Below are positions 1 to 8,403 of a stretch of 16,684 nt of DNA, in pieces. The notes beneath the pieces are model-generated. The model saw nothing but the letters and a program-made list of their open reading frames with translations. It was not told the DNA's origin and made no database searches. The stretch is from the NCBI GenBank assembly GCA_964637235.1, contig CAZWVR010000049.1:1-16684 (forward strand), written 5' to 3'. How positions within the stretch are numbered: position 1 is the first letter of the stretch; each line of letters begins with the position of its first letter. The stretch is from CAZWVR01 sp964637235 (GTDB lineage Bacteria > Bacteroidota > Bacteroidia > Bacteroidales > S143-33). The translations under genes were made by a program, and so were the position numbers.

Positions 1-604
1 TGCCATCACTACCATGTGTTGATACTGCACGAGGCCAAAGCATTGGTTCTGGGAAACCACCTTCAATAGAGCCTTGTGTCCAACCAGAACCATTAGCTCC
101 AATAGCACTTGTCCAAAGGAACAAACCTCCTGCACTACGATAGTGATTTGTTACCAATTCATTATTCCCTGCAACCATATAAGCAGGCCAGCCAGTCCGT
201 TGATTTGCTTCAACATGAACGTTTGTTCCCTCCATAGTAGTATATAACCACTGGGTACCATCATAATAATTATAGCCGGTACCACGAGTACTACCACCAT
301 CTGCATTCTCCTGATCTTCTAACCAAACAGCAGAAACAGTTCCGTCTGGATGAGTATAAATTCTATGTGCCACTGCAGAATTGGTCTGTAAATCATAAAG
401 AGTTAGACCTATGGGTACACCCAGAGTGTCAATTGTGTTAAAATCTCTTTGTGAAAAATGTACAGGATGCTTTTTCAATAGCATCTTAGCATAGGAATAG
501 TCCTTTTTAAAAATAGGAGTAAGATGTCTCGGATAAACATCTTTTTGTGCAAACATTGAAACTGACAACATTACTGCTGTCAAAAGTAAAATAATTCGCT
601 TCAT
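1..604 (-). CDS. Secreted protein with signal peptide, partial (C-terminal part outside window)
   Basis: An open frame runs from an ATG at 602-604 leftwards to the window edge without a stop, giving about 201 residues of a longer protein. The first 20 residues form a clear Sec signal peptide (MKRIILLLTAVMLSVSMFAQ) with a probable signal peptidase I site after the Ala of MFA. There is no lipobox Cys. The mature part is rich in Gly, Trp, Tyr and Thr with phrases such as DGTVSAVWLED and YYDGTQWLY, which suggests a beta-propeller or BNR-like extracellular fold. That is a weak fold guess and no catalytic motif is visible. In Bacteroidota, long proteins of this look often end in a type IX secretion sorting domain, but the C-terminus is not in the window. 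It lies 103 nt downstream of the SusCD-lipoprotein operon on the same strand, separated by a long hairpin, so it may be a separate unit. Function unknown. Confidence 0.75.
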   Translation of the reverse strand, partial: MKRIILLLTAVMLSVSMFAQKDVYPRHLTPIFKKDYSYAKMLLKKHPVHFSQRDFNTIDTLGVPIGLTLYDLQTNSAVAHRIYTHPDGTVSAVWLEDQENADGGSTRGTGYNYYDGTQWLYTTMEGTNVHVEANQRTGWPAYMVAGNNELVTNHYRSAGGLFLWTSAIGANGSGWTQGSIEGGFPEPMLWPRAVSTHGSDG

Positions 605-637
605 AGTATAAAGTTTTTGGTTTTTCAATTTATAAAT

Positions 638-703
638 AAATACCGGAAGTACGCATTTAACAGACATAATAATTTACTAAAAAGTTGCATACTTCCGGTA
701 TTT
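638..703 (-). terminator. Long hairpin between lipoprotein gene and downstream secreted-protein gene
   Basis: Positions 686-703 and 638-655 form an 18-bp inverted repeat, with 14 perfect pairs on the outside (AAATACCGGAAGTA and its complement) followed by one G-T pair and three more pairs. The loop is about 30 nt. Read on the minus strand it starts 4 nt after the TGA stop of the lipoprotein gene, and its descending arm runs into an A/T-rich tract. It is best read as the terminator or 3' stabiliser of the SusCD operon. The large loop is unusual for a classical intrinsic terminator, so an mRNA-processing element or a small repeat remnant is possible. Confidence 0.6.
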
Positions 704-707
704 TAAA

Positions 708-1277
708 TCAATACATAGGATCCTCGTAATTAGGATTCTCCCAACCAGTTTTTCTATGACCTTTAACTACTAATTTACGAATTAAAGTCATAGTAGAATC
801 ATAAAGTTCAAATTCAAAATATATACTGTCTGGGGGTGCAGAGAAATCGTCAATATCCTTTGCATAATGCCATATATGGCTATTTTTTATAGTCACTCTA
901 TTAGCATTAGAAGCAGGATAAGCCCGATTACCAGAAACAGAACCTGCATTTTGAACATTAAAAGTTAAATTAACTGTATCAGCTTTAGCACGTATCTTAA
1001 ATTTATATGGATAAACATCTAATCCTGTATTAGGGTGTCCAGCGGAATTATCAATCCAAACAGAGTCTTTTGTTGGATTAAATGCAGTATTATAAATATA
1101 AAGCTTATACCAATCTGTCACAAGAGTATCTGTATTAGGATCAAAATCACGTACATAATACTCCCCGCATACAGGATATACAGAGGAATATTTTACGTAT
1201 TCTTTCCAATTGGGATAAGTATCACACGCCGATATGAAAATTATCACGGCTATTATAAGAAAAGCTAATTTCCTCAT
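708..1277 (-). CDS. Small SusCD-associated surface lipoprotein (Lipid_bd / BT2261-like)
   Basis: This is a 189-residue lipoprotein, counting from the Met at 1275-1277. The sequence MRKLAFLIIAVIIFISAC is a signal peptide with lipobox ISAC, making Cys18 the acylated residue. A longer frame from 1307 would put ten extra residues before the signal peptide and overlap the upstream gene, so the shorter start is preferred. It also gives a 17-nt gap like the other gaps in the operon. The mature domain is beta-rich (VCGEYYVRDFDP near the start, DSIYFEFELYDS near the end) and resembles the lipid-binding putative hydrolase family (PF12888) seen in small lipoproteins beside SusC/SusD. No catalytic residues can be assigned. 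As the last gene of the four-gene operon it is probably an outer-membrane accessory subunit of the importer. Family assignment is from pattern memory. Confidence 0.75.
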   Translation of the reverse strand: MRKLAFLIIAVIIFISACDTYPNWKEYVKYSSVYPVCGEYYVRDFDPNTDTLVTDWYKLYIYNTAFNPTKDSVWIDNSAGHPNTGLDVYPYKFKIRAKADTVNLTFNVQNAGSVSGNRAYPASNANRVTIKNSHIWHYAKDIDDFSAPPDSIYFEFELYDSTMTLIRKLVVKGHRKTGWENPNYEDPMY

Positions 1278-1294
1278 AGATTTAAATTTTAAGA

Positions 1295-1939
1295 TTATTT
1301 TTTCCAAGTATATGTTTTTGTTAAAGCTTGATCAATAAAGGTAATTGTAAGTTTTAACTGTGGATGAGTAGGAGAAGGAATATATTCAGCACTTCCCTTA
1401 TATCTTCCCAAATCTTCCCAAACACCTGGGACAACTATAAAATGACCTACATTATTAGGATCTTCTACAAGGACTACTGGATAATCTTTATTGGGATCAT
1501 CAATAGCCTGAGACATTTGCCAAAAACCTTTTACAGAATGCTTAGTAATAGTGCTATGATAAAGGAATCCTATTCTATAATCACCTCCAATATCTGTAAT
1601 ATAGGGATCTCCATTATAAACTAATACAGTCCTATATGCATAAGAACTCCAACCAAAACCATTAGTGGCTTTATATACCACTTGATATAAGCCAGCTTCC
1701 TTAGGATTAACCTGACCGGAAACAATAGTATAAGTAAGGGGTGTATCACATGCAAAAGCTTCCACACCTTCTTCTGTATAAGTGCTGCCCACAGGAAAAC
1801 TTATCATTGGATCTCCAAGTAATTTAATATCAGGTTTACAAGAGACCATAGATACATGGTCAGTTGTATCTACGTCCCATAATACATTACAAGAAGCTAT
1901 GAATAAAATGCCTATTATTGCTAAAAATAGTTTTTTCAT
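1295..1939 (-). CDS. SusCD-associated lipoprotein with DUF5011 Ig-like domain (BT2262-like)
   Basis: This is a 214-residue lipoprotein. Residues 1-17 (MKKLFLAIIGILFIASC) are a signal peptide with lipobox IASC and acylated Cys17. Residues about 35-108 match the bacterial Ig-like DUF5011 pattern: PVGSTYTEEGVEAF, then VNPKEAGLYQVVYKATNGFGWSS, ending in a beta-strand with RTVLVY. Residues about 112-214 form a second beta-rich domain (GGDYRIGF, VKGFWQMSQA, WEDLGRYKGSAEY) of the type found in the C-terminal half of BT2262-like proteins. It begins 12 nt after susD and is followed 17 nt later by the next lipoprotein gene, so co-expression is very likely. It is inferred to sit on the outer face of the outer membrane and help load substrate onto the SusCD transporter. 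No enzyme motif is seen. The domain call is moderately sure, the substrate role is inference. Confidence 0.78.
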   Translation of the reverse strand: MKKLFLAIIGILFIASCNVLWDVDTTDHVSMVSCKPDIKLLGDPMISFPVGSTYTEEGVEAFACDTPLTYTIVSGQVNPKEAGLYQVVYKATNGFGWSSYAYRTVLVYNGDPYITDIGGDYRIGFLYHSTITKHSVKGFWQMSQAIDDPNKDYPVVLVEDPNNVGHFIVVPGVWEDLGRYKGSAEYIPSPTHPQLKLTITFIDQALTKTYTWKK

Positions 1940-1951
1940 AATTTTAATTTT

Positions 1952-3532
1952 TTATTTTGATGAAGTATAATCAGAAGTAGGATCCCACCAAACGGGTTTA
2001 TATAGAGGCTGTACCTTCGGAGTATTAGGATTACGACTCTGTTCTGTACTAGGGAACATTAACCTTTTTGGATAAGGATTTGTTTTAGGTAATACACCCG
2101 TTACAGAGACAGTAAACTCTCCTAATTTATATTCCGAAGCAAAATTCGGATCGCCAGGTTGAACTGGACTATTTTCCGGATAACCTGTTCTATTATGCTC
2201 AAAGAATGCTTCATGACCTTGAATATTAGCCATTGCTATCCACTTCTGGACTATTATTCTTTTTATCAGAGTATCAGTAGGCATTGTATTAGGATCAAAA
2301 TCACCATAATAGCGTTTATTCAAAACATCGTGATAATCAATATCTCCAAGGCTTTCATTAGCATTTATAGGATCTCCTTTATAATTCTGCATCAATCTAC
2401 TAAAATCTGCCTCTATTGCTTTCTGATATAAAGTAGTAGGATCTCCAAATACATTATTAAATCTCACAGAAGCCTCAGCTTGTAAGAAATAACTTTCAGC
2501 AGCAGTTATAAAATATGTAGGAGTAAGAGCTGTTACTCTTGGACGAGATATTTCTACATCTTGTCCCGGATAACTATAAACATTTCTATAATCCCCTTGA
2601 TACATACCGCGGTGATTATCAATATCATCTTCCTCACCTCTGGGACGTAAGAAAATATAATCTAAACGTGGATCTTGATAATATTTAAGCAAATCTATCA
2701 AAGTTTTACTTGCTCTAAGATTTATATTACCTCTACCACGATATTCACGTCCATATACATAATTATCACGTCCTGCTTCATCTGCAAAATCATCGAATTT
2801 TGCATCCACAGTTAAAAACTTAGCTCCTTCTTGGGCAAGTTTTTCTATACCCTGTTGTGCAACAGTAGGACGTTTATAAACTTCTCTCAAATAAATCTTC
2901 AATTTTAAAGTATTAGCAAATTCAATCCATTTATCCATATCTCCATTAAAAATTAAATCACCTTCTTCTATTTTAGGGCATTCTGAACAACTCTCATACT
3001 TTTGTATAGCATCGTCAATTCTGACAATTAAAGAGTCATAAACATCATAACCATTTTCAAAATGAGGAGGCAATCCTTTAAAAGCTTCAGAAAAAGGAAT
3101 TTGATCATAGAAATCTGCCATAAACTGGAATATATAAGATTGAAATACAGTAGCTACCAAATAGTAGGTCCAATTACTATCCTCCTTAGCTTTATTTCTA
3201 ATCCATTCCAAATCCATCATAGCATTTGGATAAATATTTGACCAGCCTGCGATATCGTAAGAATAATCACCAGCAGTGACGTTATAACTATCTTCTGTTT
3301 GATAATCAGGAGCATTAGCGTCAGAAGTCCAATGTTCAGACCATATTTCACCCAGAATTAGATAACTACTACCTATAACAGAAGCAGCATTTTCAATAGC
3401 TGCTGGGAGAACAGTTTCCATTGGAACATCCTCAGGAACATTGGGATTATGGTTAACATCCAGAAATTTTTTACAACTACTTATAAGAAAAACCGAAAAT
3501 ATTATTAGTAAAGCAAATTTTATAGTTTTCAT
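1952..3532 (-). CDS. susD: SusD/RagB family nutrient-binding outer-membrane lipoprotein
   Basis: This 526-residue protein has the typical length for SusD homologues. The signal peptide MKTIKFALLIIFSVFLISSC ends in a lipobox with acylated Cys20, followed by KKFLDVNHNPN and LPAAIENAA, the usual opening of the SusD-like_2 branch. Further family signatures are YFLQAEASVRFN followed by YQKAIEADF around residue 345-375, and QKWIAMANIQGHEAFFEHNRTGYP around 430-455. The fold is expected to be TPR-based and to close as a lid over the SusC barrel, capturing substrate at the cell surface. It lies 11 nt after susC and 12 nt before the next lipoprotein gene. SusD-like_2 proteins are often paired with peptide or non-starch importers, so starch is not implied by the gene name. 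The substrate cannot be read from the sequence. Confidence 0.93.
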   Translation of the reverse strand: MKTIKFALLIIFSVFLISSCKKFLDVNHNPNVPEDVPMETVLPAAIENAASVIGSSYLILGEIWSEHWTSDANAPDYQTEDSYNVTAGDYSYDIAGWSNIYPNAMMDLEWIRNKAKEDSNWTYYLVATVFQSYIFQFMADFYDQIPFSEAFKGLPPHFENGYDVYDSLIVRIDDAIQKYESCSECPKIEEGDLIFNGDMDKWIEFANTLKLKIYLREVYKRPTVAQQGIEKLAQEGAKFLTVDAKFDDFADEAGRDNYVYGREYRGRGNINLRASKTLIDLLKYYQDPRLDYIFLRPRGEEDDIDNHRGMYQGDYRNVYSYPGQDVEISRPRVTALTPTYFITAAESYFLQAEASVRFNNVFGDPTTLYQKAIEADFSRLMQNYKGDPINANESLGDIDYHDVLNKRYYGDFDPNTMPTDTLIKRIIVQKWIAMANIQGHEAFFEHNRTGYPENSPVQPGDPNFASEYKLGEFTVSVTGVLPKTNPYPKRLMFPSTEQSRNPNTPKVQPLYKPVWWDPTSDYTSSK

Positions 3533-3543
3533 AATAGTTAATT

Positions 3544-6500
3544 TTAAAATTTAAATGTTAAAGAGAAACCCAGAGTTCTGACCGAAGGAGTAGCACCGAA
3601 TTCTCCAAAGTCAGCGGTTAAATCATTTCCATAAGTTGTAAGCTCTGGATCTATGATATTATTAGATTTAGGCGTCCATATAAATAAATTATTACCTACA
3701 AATCCTAAACTCATATAACCGAAAGGAGTTTTAGCAAGCCATTTTTTCGGAATAATAATTTGAAGTGATAAATCTCTGAGTTTTACAAAAGTTTTACTAA
3801 CCATTTCATGCTCACCTAATAGAGGTCCACCCATATCCCAATAAGAAAATGCCGAACCACCCAAAACTTCATAAAATACAGGGGTAGTATTTTCTCTATA
3901 AATAGGATTTCCATTCTTATCCACACCAGCAAAAACTACAGAATTTGGAACAATAAATGGCTGACGGTCATTATATAAAGTTGTAGGAGTTGTTCCAGTA
4001 AAATATACCATACCAGCAGTACGCGAATGCATTATACCACCTTGTCTCCAATCAACAGTAGCAGATAAAGAGATAAAACGGAATAAAGTTAAATTAGTAT
4101 TAAATCCTGTAATAAAATCATATTCTGATTTACCATATTTTACATAACCTTGGTCAGCGAGCTTAGGAATTCCCTGAGCGTCAACTATAATATGCTCAAC
4201 GCCATTAGGATCTTTCCAGATTGCACGAGCGGAACCTTCAAATATACCTATTCTACCGCCAGGATAAGCACGGAACCAATGCTCAGTACCACCGAGCAAT
4301 CCCATAATATCAACCTTTTCCAAAGCAGAGTCTAAGGTTACCAATGTAGATTTATTATGAGAGAAGTTCCAACTTATTTCCCAATATACATTTCTTGTTT
4401 TTACAGGAATAACCGTAACCATCAATTCTATACCACGGTTATTTATCTTACCCAAATTCATATATTGATAAGTATAGCCAGAGGACGGAGATTGTTCTAC
4501 AGGGAAAATCAAATTATGGATATTTCTGTTATACCAAGTAAAATCAATTTTAAGTCTACCTTGGAAAAAGCGGGAATCTGTACCAACCTCAACTTCCTCT
4601 GTAAGCTCAGGTGTAAGCTTTGGATTACCAGCTAAATTACTCAAAGTAAAACCATTTGTGTTGGAAGGTAGAGGGAAACGTCCTGGCTGTCTAAAATATG
4701 GATATATAACATAAGCAGGAGCATCATTACCTGTTTTACCATAAGAAAAACGCAATTTACCGAAAGTATAATATTTTTTAATATTCTCAAAGAAAGGCAA
4801 AGCATCTGTAAATACCCATCCCAAACTTACACTTGGATAAAAGAAACTATTATGATCAAGTGGCAATGTAGAAGACCAGTCATTACGAGCACTTGTTGTT
4901 AAAGTTAACCAACTTTTATAACTAACTTCCAAATTACCATATACACCAATAAGACGACGCAATGAACTATACTGATTAACTACTGGTGTTCCATAAGTAT
5001 TGGAAATGTGATAAAAATTAGGGATAGAAATACCAGTAGCACCTTGATATTGACTACGATAAGCACGTTGATTAAAATTATGTCCTACTAATGCATTGAT
5101 ACTAAAATCGCCAAAATTATTATTATACATTAAAATCAAATCAGTATTAAGCTGATATATCCAATTAGTATAATTTTCCACACGGCCTTCTTCTGGGTCA
5201 ACGCCGGCGTTAAAGCCATTAGGATCATTGATTTTTCTTGCTCTCCATTCTTTAAGTTGTCTATTTGAGACGTCAGAACCTGCACGAAATACTAAACTTA
5301 AGAAATCATTAAAATCATAATCTAATTCTGCCATACCATATACACGGTCTTCATTATTAAAGTTTCCATTTTCCAGCAAAGGCCAATAGGGATTTGTAGT
5401 ATAAGGACTATAATAATGGTTTATATCAAAGAAAGGATCTTTATAATTTGCCAATTCTAATATAGGAATATCGCGAGGTTGTTGAAGCACATTGTTCCAT
5501 ACAGATTGTCCACCTTGTCCAGTAGGAACAAATCTGTTAGTTTTCTTAACATAATTAAAAGAAGCAGTACTTCTGAAATGATTAGCCAGTTTAGTTTTTC
5601 CTCTTAAAGCAACAGTATTTCTATTATAAGTATCTCTGTCGTAAGGCATAATTCCATCATCACGTACATTTGAATAAGATAAGAAATAAGAAGTTTTACT
5701 ATCTCCGCCTGCTACAGAGACAGAATTTTGGAAAGTATGTCCAACTTCAAAGAAATCAGCGACATTAGTAGGTAAAGCTTTATAAGGCTTTATAAGTCTT
5801 TTATTATCAACAACATGCCCCCAATAATGAAGTTTACCGTCAAATTTAGGTCCATAACTTGTATTTTCTCTTTGGTCCCAATTACCAAAAATACCTTGTC
5901 CATATACATTCTGAAATTGCGGGAGACGCAAAGGAGTAGAGAATTTAGCAGTAGAATTGATAGTAACCTCAGTACCTTTTTTCTTATCTGCACCTTTTTT
6001 AGTAGTAATAATAATTACACCATTTGCGGCGCGGTTTCCATACAAAGCAGTAGCAGCAGAACCTTTTAGGAAAGTAATACTTTCAATATCATCAGGGTTA
6101 ATATCATTAGCTTGATTACCAAAGTCTGTACCGCCATTCAATGAAGTACTACCAGAGAAAGCATTGTTAATGGGAATACCATCTACAATATAAAGGGGCT
6201 GATTACCACCAGTAAATGAAGAAAAACCACGGAAAATAACACGAGTAGAAGCGCCTGGAGCACCGGAAGCAGTGGAAATATTAACACCAGCAATTTTACC
6301 TTCCAGAGCATTCAGAACACTGCGATTTCGTGTTTTTTGAATTTCATCAGAAGAAACAGAAGTAACAGCATATCCAATTTTCTTCTCATCTCTTTTAATA
6401 TTTAAAGCTGTAACTGTTACTTCTTTAACCATAATTTCAGACTGCTTAAGCGTCACATTGATAACGTTTCCTGTAATAGGGACTTCCTTGGTCTCCATAC

Positions 6501-6726
6501 CAGTAAAAGAAAAGACTAATGTTTTTGCATCATTGGGCACGTTCGTAAGTACATAATTACCGTCCAAGTCGGTCATAGTCGCAACCTTGGGGTATTCTTT
6601 AACTTTTACAATAGCCCCAGGTATTGACTGACCATCCTCACCTACAACTTTTCCTTTAATAGTTTTTTGAGCCATTAACGAAATTGTCCCTAAGATAAGG
6701 AACAAAAAAAGTAATAATCTTTTCAT
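3544..6726 (-). CDS. susC: SusC/RagA family TonB-dependent outer-membrane transporter
   Basis: This is a 1060-residue TonB-dependent channel. Order from the preferred Met: signal peptide 1-20 (ending SLMAQ), carboxypeptidase-regulatory-like domain about 22-96 (GKVVGEDGQSIPGAIV, TDLDGNYVL), TonB-box-like EVTVTAL at 102-108, and plug about 112-245 with LEGKIAGV, QPLYIVDGIPIN and the SusC signature around KGSAATALYGNRAANGVIII. A 22-stranded barrel follows, ending in TLGFSLTFKF with terminal Phe as expected for Bam recognition. The frame also has an upstream Met at 6747, but the promoter -7 element lies only 9 nt before it, and the signal peptide starts cleanly at 6726, giving a leader of about 25 nt. 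It is the first gene of the operon and works with the SusD partner to import a surface-captured substrate using the proton-motive force via TonB-ExbBD. Confidence 0.95.
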   Translation of the reverse strand: MKRLLLFLFLILGTISLMAQKTIKGKVVGEDGQSIPGAIVKVKEYPKVATMTDLDGNYVLTNVPNDAKTLVFSFTGMETKEVPITGNVINVTLKQSEIMVKEVTVTALNIKRDEKKIGYAVTSVSSDEIQKTRNRSVLNALEGKIAGVNISTASGAPGASTRVIFRGFSSFTGGNQPLYIVDGIPINNAFSGSTSLNGGTDFGNQANDINPDDIESITFLKGSAATALYGNRAANGVIIITTKKGADKKKGTEVTINSTAKFSTPLRLPQFQNVYGQGIFGNWDQRENTSYGPKFDGKLHYWGHVVDNKRLIKPYKALPTNVADFFEVGHTFQNSVSVAGGDSKTSYFLSYSNVRDDGIMPYDRDTYNRNTVALRGKTKLANHFRSTASFNYVKKTNRFVPTGQGGQSVWNNVLQQPRDIPILELANYKDPFFDINHYYSPYTTNPYWPLLENGNFNNEDRVYGMAELDYDFNDFLSLVFRAGSDVSNRQLKEWRARKINDPNGFNAGVDPEEGRVENYTNWIYQLNTDLILMYNNNFGDFSINALVGHNFNQRAYRSQYQGATGISIPNFYHISNTYGTPVVNQYSSLRRLIGVYGNLEVSYKSWLTLTTSARNDWSSTLPLDHNSFFYPSVSLGWVFTDALPFFENIKKYYTFGKLRFSYGKTGNDAPAYVIYPYFRQPGRFPLPSNTNGFTLSNLAGNPKLTPELTEEVEVGTDSRFFQGRLKIDFTWYNRNIHNLIFPVEQSPSSGYTYQYMNLGKINNRGIELMVTVIPVKTRNVYWEISWNFSHNKSTLVTLDSALEKVDIMGLLGGTEHWFRAYPGGRIGIFEGSARAIWKDPNGVEHIIVDAQGIPKLADQGYVKYGKSEYDFITGFNTNLTLFRFISLSATVDWRQGGIMHSRTAGMVYFTGTTPTTLYNDRQPFIVPNSVVFAGVDKNGNPIYRENTTPVFYEVLGGSAFSYWDMGGPLLGEHEMVSKTFVKLRDLSLQIIIPKKWLAKTPFGYMSLGFVGNNLFIWTPKSNNIIDPELTTYGNDLTADFGEFGATPSVRTLGFSLTFKF

Positions 6727-6756
6727 AACAGCAAAAATTTTCAACATTTATTAACG

Positions 6757-6786
6757 CAAAGATAAAAAACTAAAAAAATTAGCCAA
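6757..6786 (-). promoter_or_regulatory. Bacteroidota-type promoter of the SusCD operon
   Basis: On the minus strand a TTG (-33) at 6784-6786 is followed by a 19-nt spacer and a perfect TAnnTTTG (-7), TATCTTTG, at 6757-6764. Transcription would start near 6750-6752. This leaves almost no leader for the Met at 6747 and supports translation from 6726. An imperfect 11-bp A/T dyad (6771-6795) overlaps the spacer and -33. Confidence 0.75.
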
Positions 6787-6813
6787 ATTTTTTAGCATAA
6801 AAAAGGTAAAAAA

Positions 6814-6827
6814 AAATAACGTTATTT
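6814..6827. promoter_or_regulatory. Palindrome upstream of the SusCD promoter
   Basis: AAATAACGTTATTT is a perfect 14-bp palindrome centred at 6820/6821, about 68 bp before the predicted susC start site and about 50 bp past the stop of the PBP4 gene. It could be an operator for a dimeric regulator. On the minus strand it is followed by a run of T, so a weak terminator for the PBP4 gene is the alternative. A second, 10-bp palindrome (ATTAGCTAAT) lies at 6851-6860. Confidence 0.3.
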
Positions 6828-6873
6828 CATAAGAATTTAAAGGGCAAGCAATTAGCTAATAAATTCAAAGAGA

Positions 6874-8313
6874 TTACAAACTTCCTAATGCACAAAGCAA
6901 TCGTTCAAAATAAATTTTAGCAATTCTACTACGACAGCGATAGTGATTTACAATAATTACAAAAGCCAAAGAACGATTATCATCAAAAACATAACCTGCA
7001 AAAGCTTTGGTACGCCGTAATGTTCCTGTCTTAGCAAAGACTTTACCCTTAGCAGAACATTTTCTACAATAAGATTTAAGGGTTCCATATACCCCAGCAA
7101 CAGGAAGAGACTGTTTAAAGGTATTAAAATGATTGCTTTTATACATATAAGTTAAGACAAAAAGTAAATCTGCTGCACTTACTGCATCATAAGCAGATAA
7201 ACCTGAACCGTCATATATTTGGATTGTATCAGGGATGCCTTTATCGAGCCAAAAATCAATAAGAGCCTGTGGAGCATTATCCGCATCTGGCTTATCATTT
7301 AATCTTAAAGCAATGGCTCTCAAAAGTAGTTCAGCAAATAAATTTATACTTTTACGATTAGTTTTTATAACTATTTCACGCAGGGGTAAAGACAATCCAG
7401 TATATAAAGTTTTACGGGCATTATAAATTAAATTAGTATCCCCCAATATACGAATAGTTGTAAAAGTATCTGCAAGAATTCCAGTTTTTTTCAAAGTATC
7501 AAAAAGCATATATGCTGCATAAAGTGGCGGATCCGGCATTGAACCTTTAACTTTAAAATCACGTTTATATTTAGGCAATCTACCCTTCACAATTCTTTGA
7601 TAAGTATAAGGAGCCCCGTAAATATAAGCTTGGTCAGAGTGTATATTAGCAGTACGTACATAATTTTTTATAGACAAGTTTGGAATATAAGGCGTAATTT
7701 TGGTAATATATGTAGGAGCACCTGAATATTTTCCTGTACGGAAATGTATAACATAAGCATTATCTAATATTGTCAAAGCAGTAGGCGCTGCTCCATAATA
7801 ATTTCCAATATCTTCCCAAGCCCATTTTCCCGGTATCACTTGCCAACCATAAATTGAGGCATCGGCAATAATTTTACCCTTAATACGCTTAATGCCAGCT
7901 CTTTTTATAGCATTAACCCAATTGCTTAAAAAATTATGATTATCAGTAGCTTCAAAATAACGAGAACCCAAAGTAGGATCTCCAAAACCCTTTATATACA
8001 AATCTCCGTATAATACACTATCTTTTATTATACCAGTATATTGTAAAAGAGTTTTAAATCTGTAATTTTCTCCCAAAGTTTGCAAAGCAGCAGCAGTCGT
8101 CATAAGCTTAAGTGTAGAAGCCGGCTGAAGCAACAGATGCGAGTTCCTCTCATATAAAGTATCTCCACTATTCAAATCTACAACAATAGCTGCTACTGAT
8201 GCATATTTAAAACAAGATAATGAAAAAATTTTATCAAAAGTTTGTGAAAGTGATTGCCCAAATACAACAAAAGGCAAATAGAACATAATAAAAATTACTA
8301 ACCTATACATCAT
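6874..8313 (-). CDS. dacB: D-alanyl-D-alanine carboxypeptidase/endopeptidase, class C PBP (PBP4 type, peptidase S13)
   Basis: This 479-residue protein is close in length to E. coli PBP4. A signal peptide covers residues 1-19 (ending VVFG), so it is expected in the periplasm. All three penicillin-binding active-site motifs are present: S66-T-L-K69 (within QPASTLKL), S322-I-N324 (KSINLFAE) and K428-T-G430 (FAKTGTL). Other family marks are KGFGDPTLGS at 108-117 and YDGSGLS at 367-373. The large insert between motifs 1 and 2 is typical of the S13 family. It removes terminal D-Ala from, or cleaves cross-links in, peptidoglycan. Tandem Met codons at 8308-8313 make the exact start uncertain by one residue. 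It lies 90 nt downstream of the DUF5074 lipoprotein gene on the same strand, and only a weak -7-like TATCTTTC (8329-8336) is visible before it, so co-transcription is possible. Confidence 0.93.
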   Translation of the reverse strand: MMYRLVIFIMFYLPFVVFGQSLSQTFDKIFSLSCFKYASVAAIVVDLNSGDTLYERNSHLLLQPASTLKLMTTAAALQTLGENYRFKTLLQYTGIIKDSVLYGDLYIKGFGDPTLGSRYFEATDNHNFLSNWVNAIKRAGIKRIKGKIIADASIYGWQVIPGKWAWEDIGNYYGAAPTALTILDNAYVIHFRTGKYSGAPTYITKITPYIPNLSIKNYVRTANIHSDQAYIYGAPYTYQRIVKGRLPKYKRDFKVKGSMPDPPLYAAYMLFDTLKKTGILADTFTTIRILGDTNLIYNARKTLYTGLSLPLREIVIKTNRKSINLFAELLLRAIALRLNDKPDADNAPQALIDFWLDKGIPDTIQIYDGSGLSAYDAVSAADLLFVLTYMYKSNHFNTFKQSLPVAGVYGTLKSYCRKCSAKGKVFAKTGTLRRTKAFAGYVFDDNRSLAFVIIVNHYRCRSRIAKIYFERLLCALGSL

Positions 8314-8403
8314 TAAGTTTTTTGAGCAGAAAGATAAAAAATAAAAATGTATAAAAAAACTTACCTATCGATTAAAATAAACCATTATTACTCAGCTTAA
8401 TTT

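Noticed and set aside
5790..6069. Short open frames on both strands inside susC
   Set aside because: They overlap the conserved plug region of susC in other frames and show no protein-like features.
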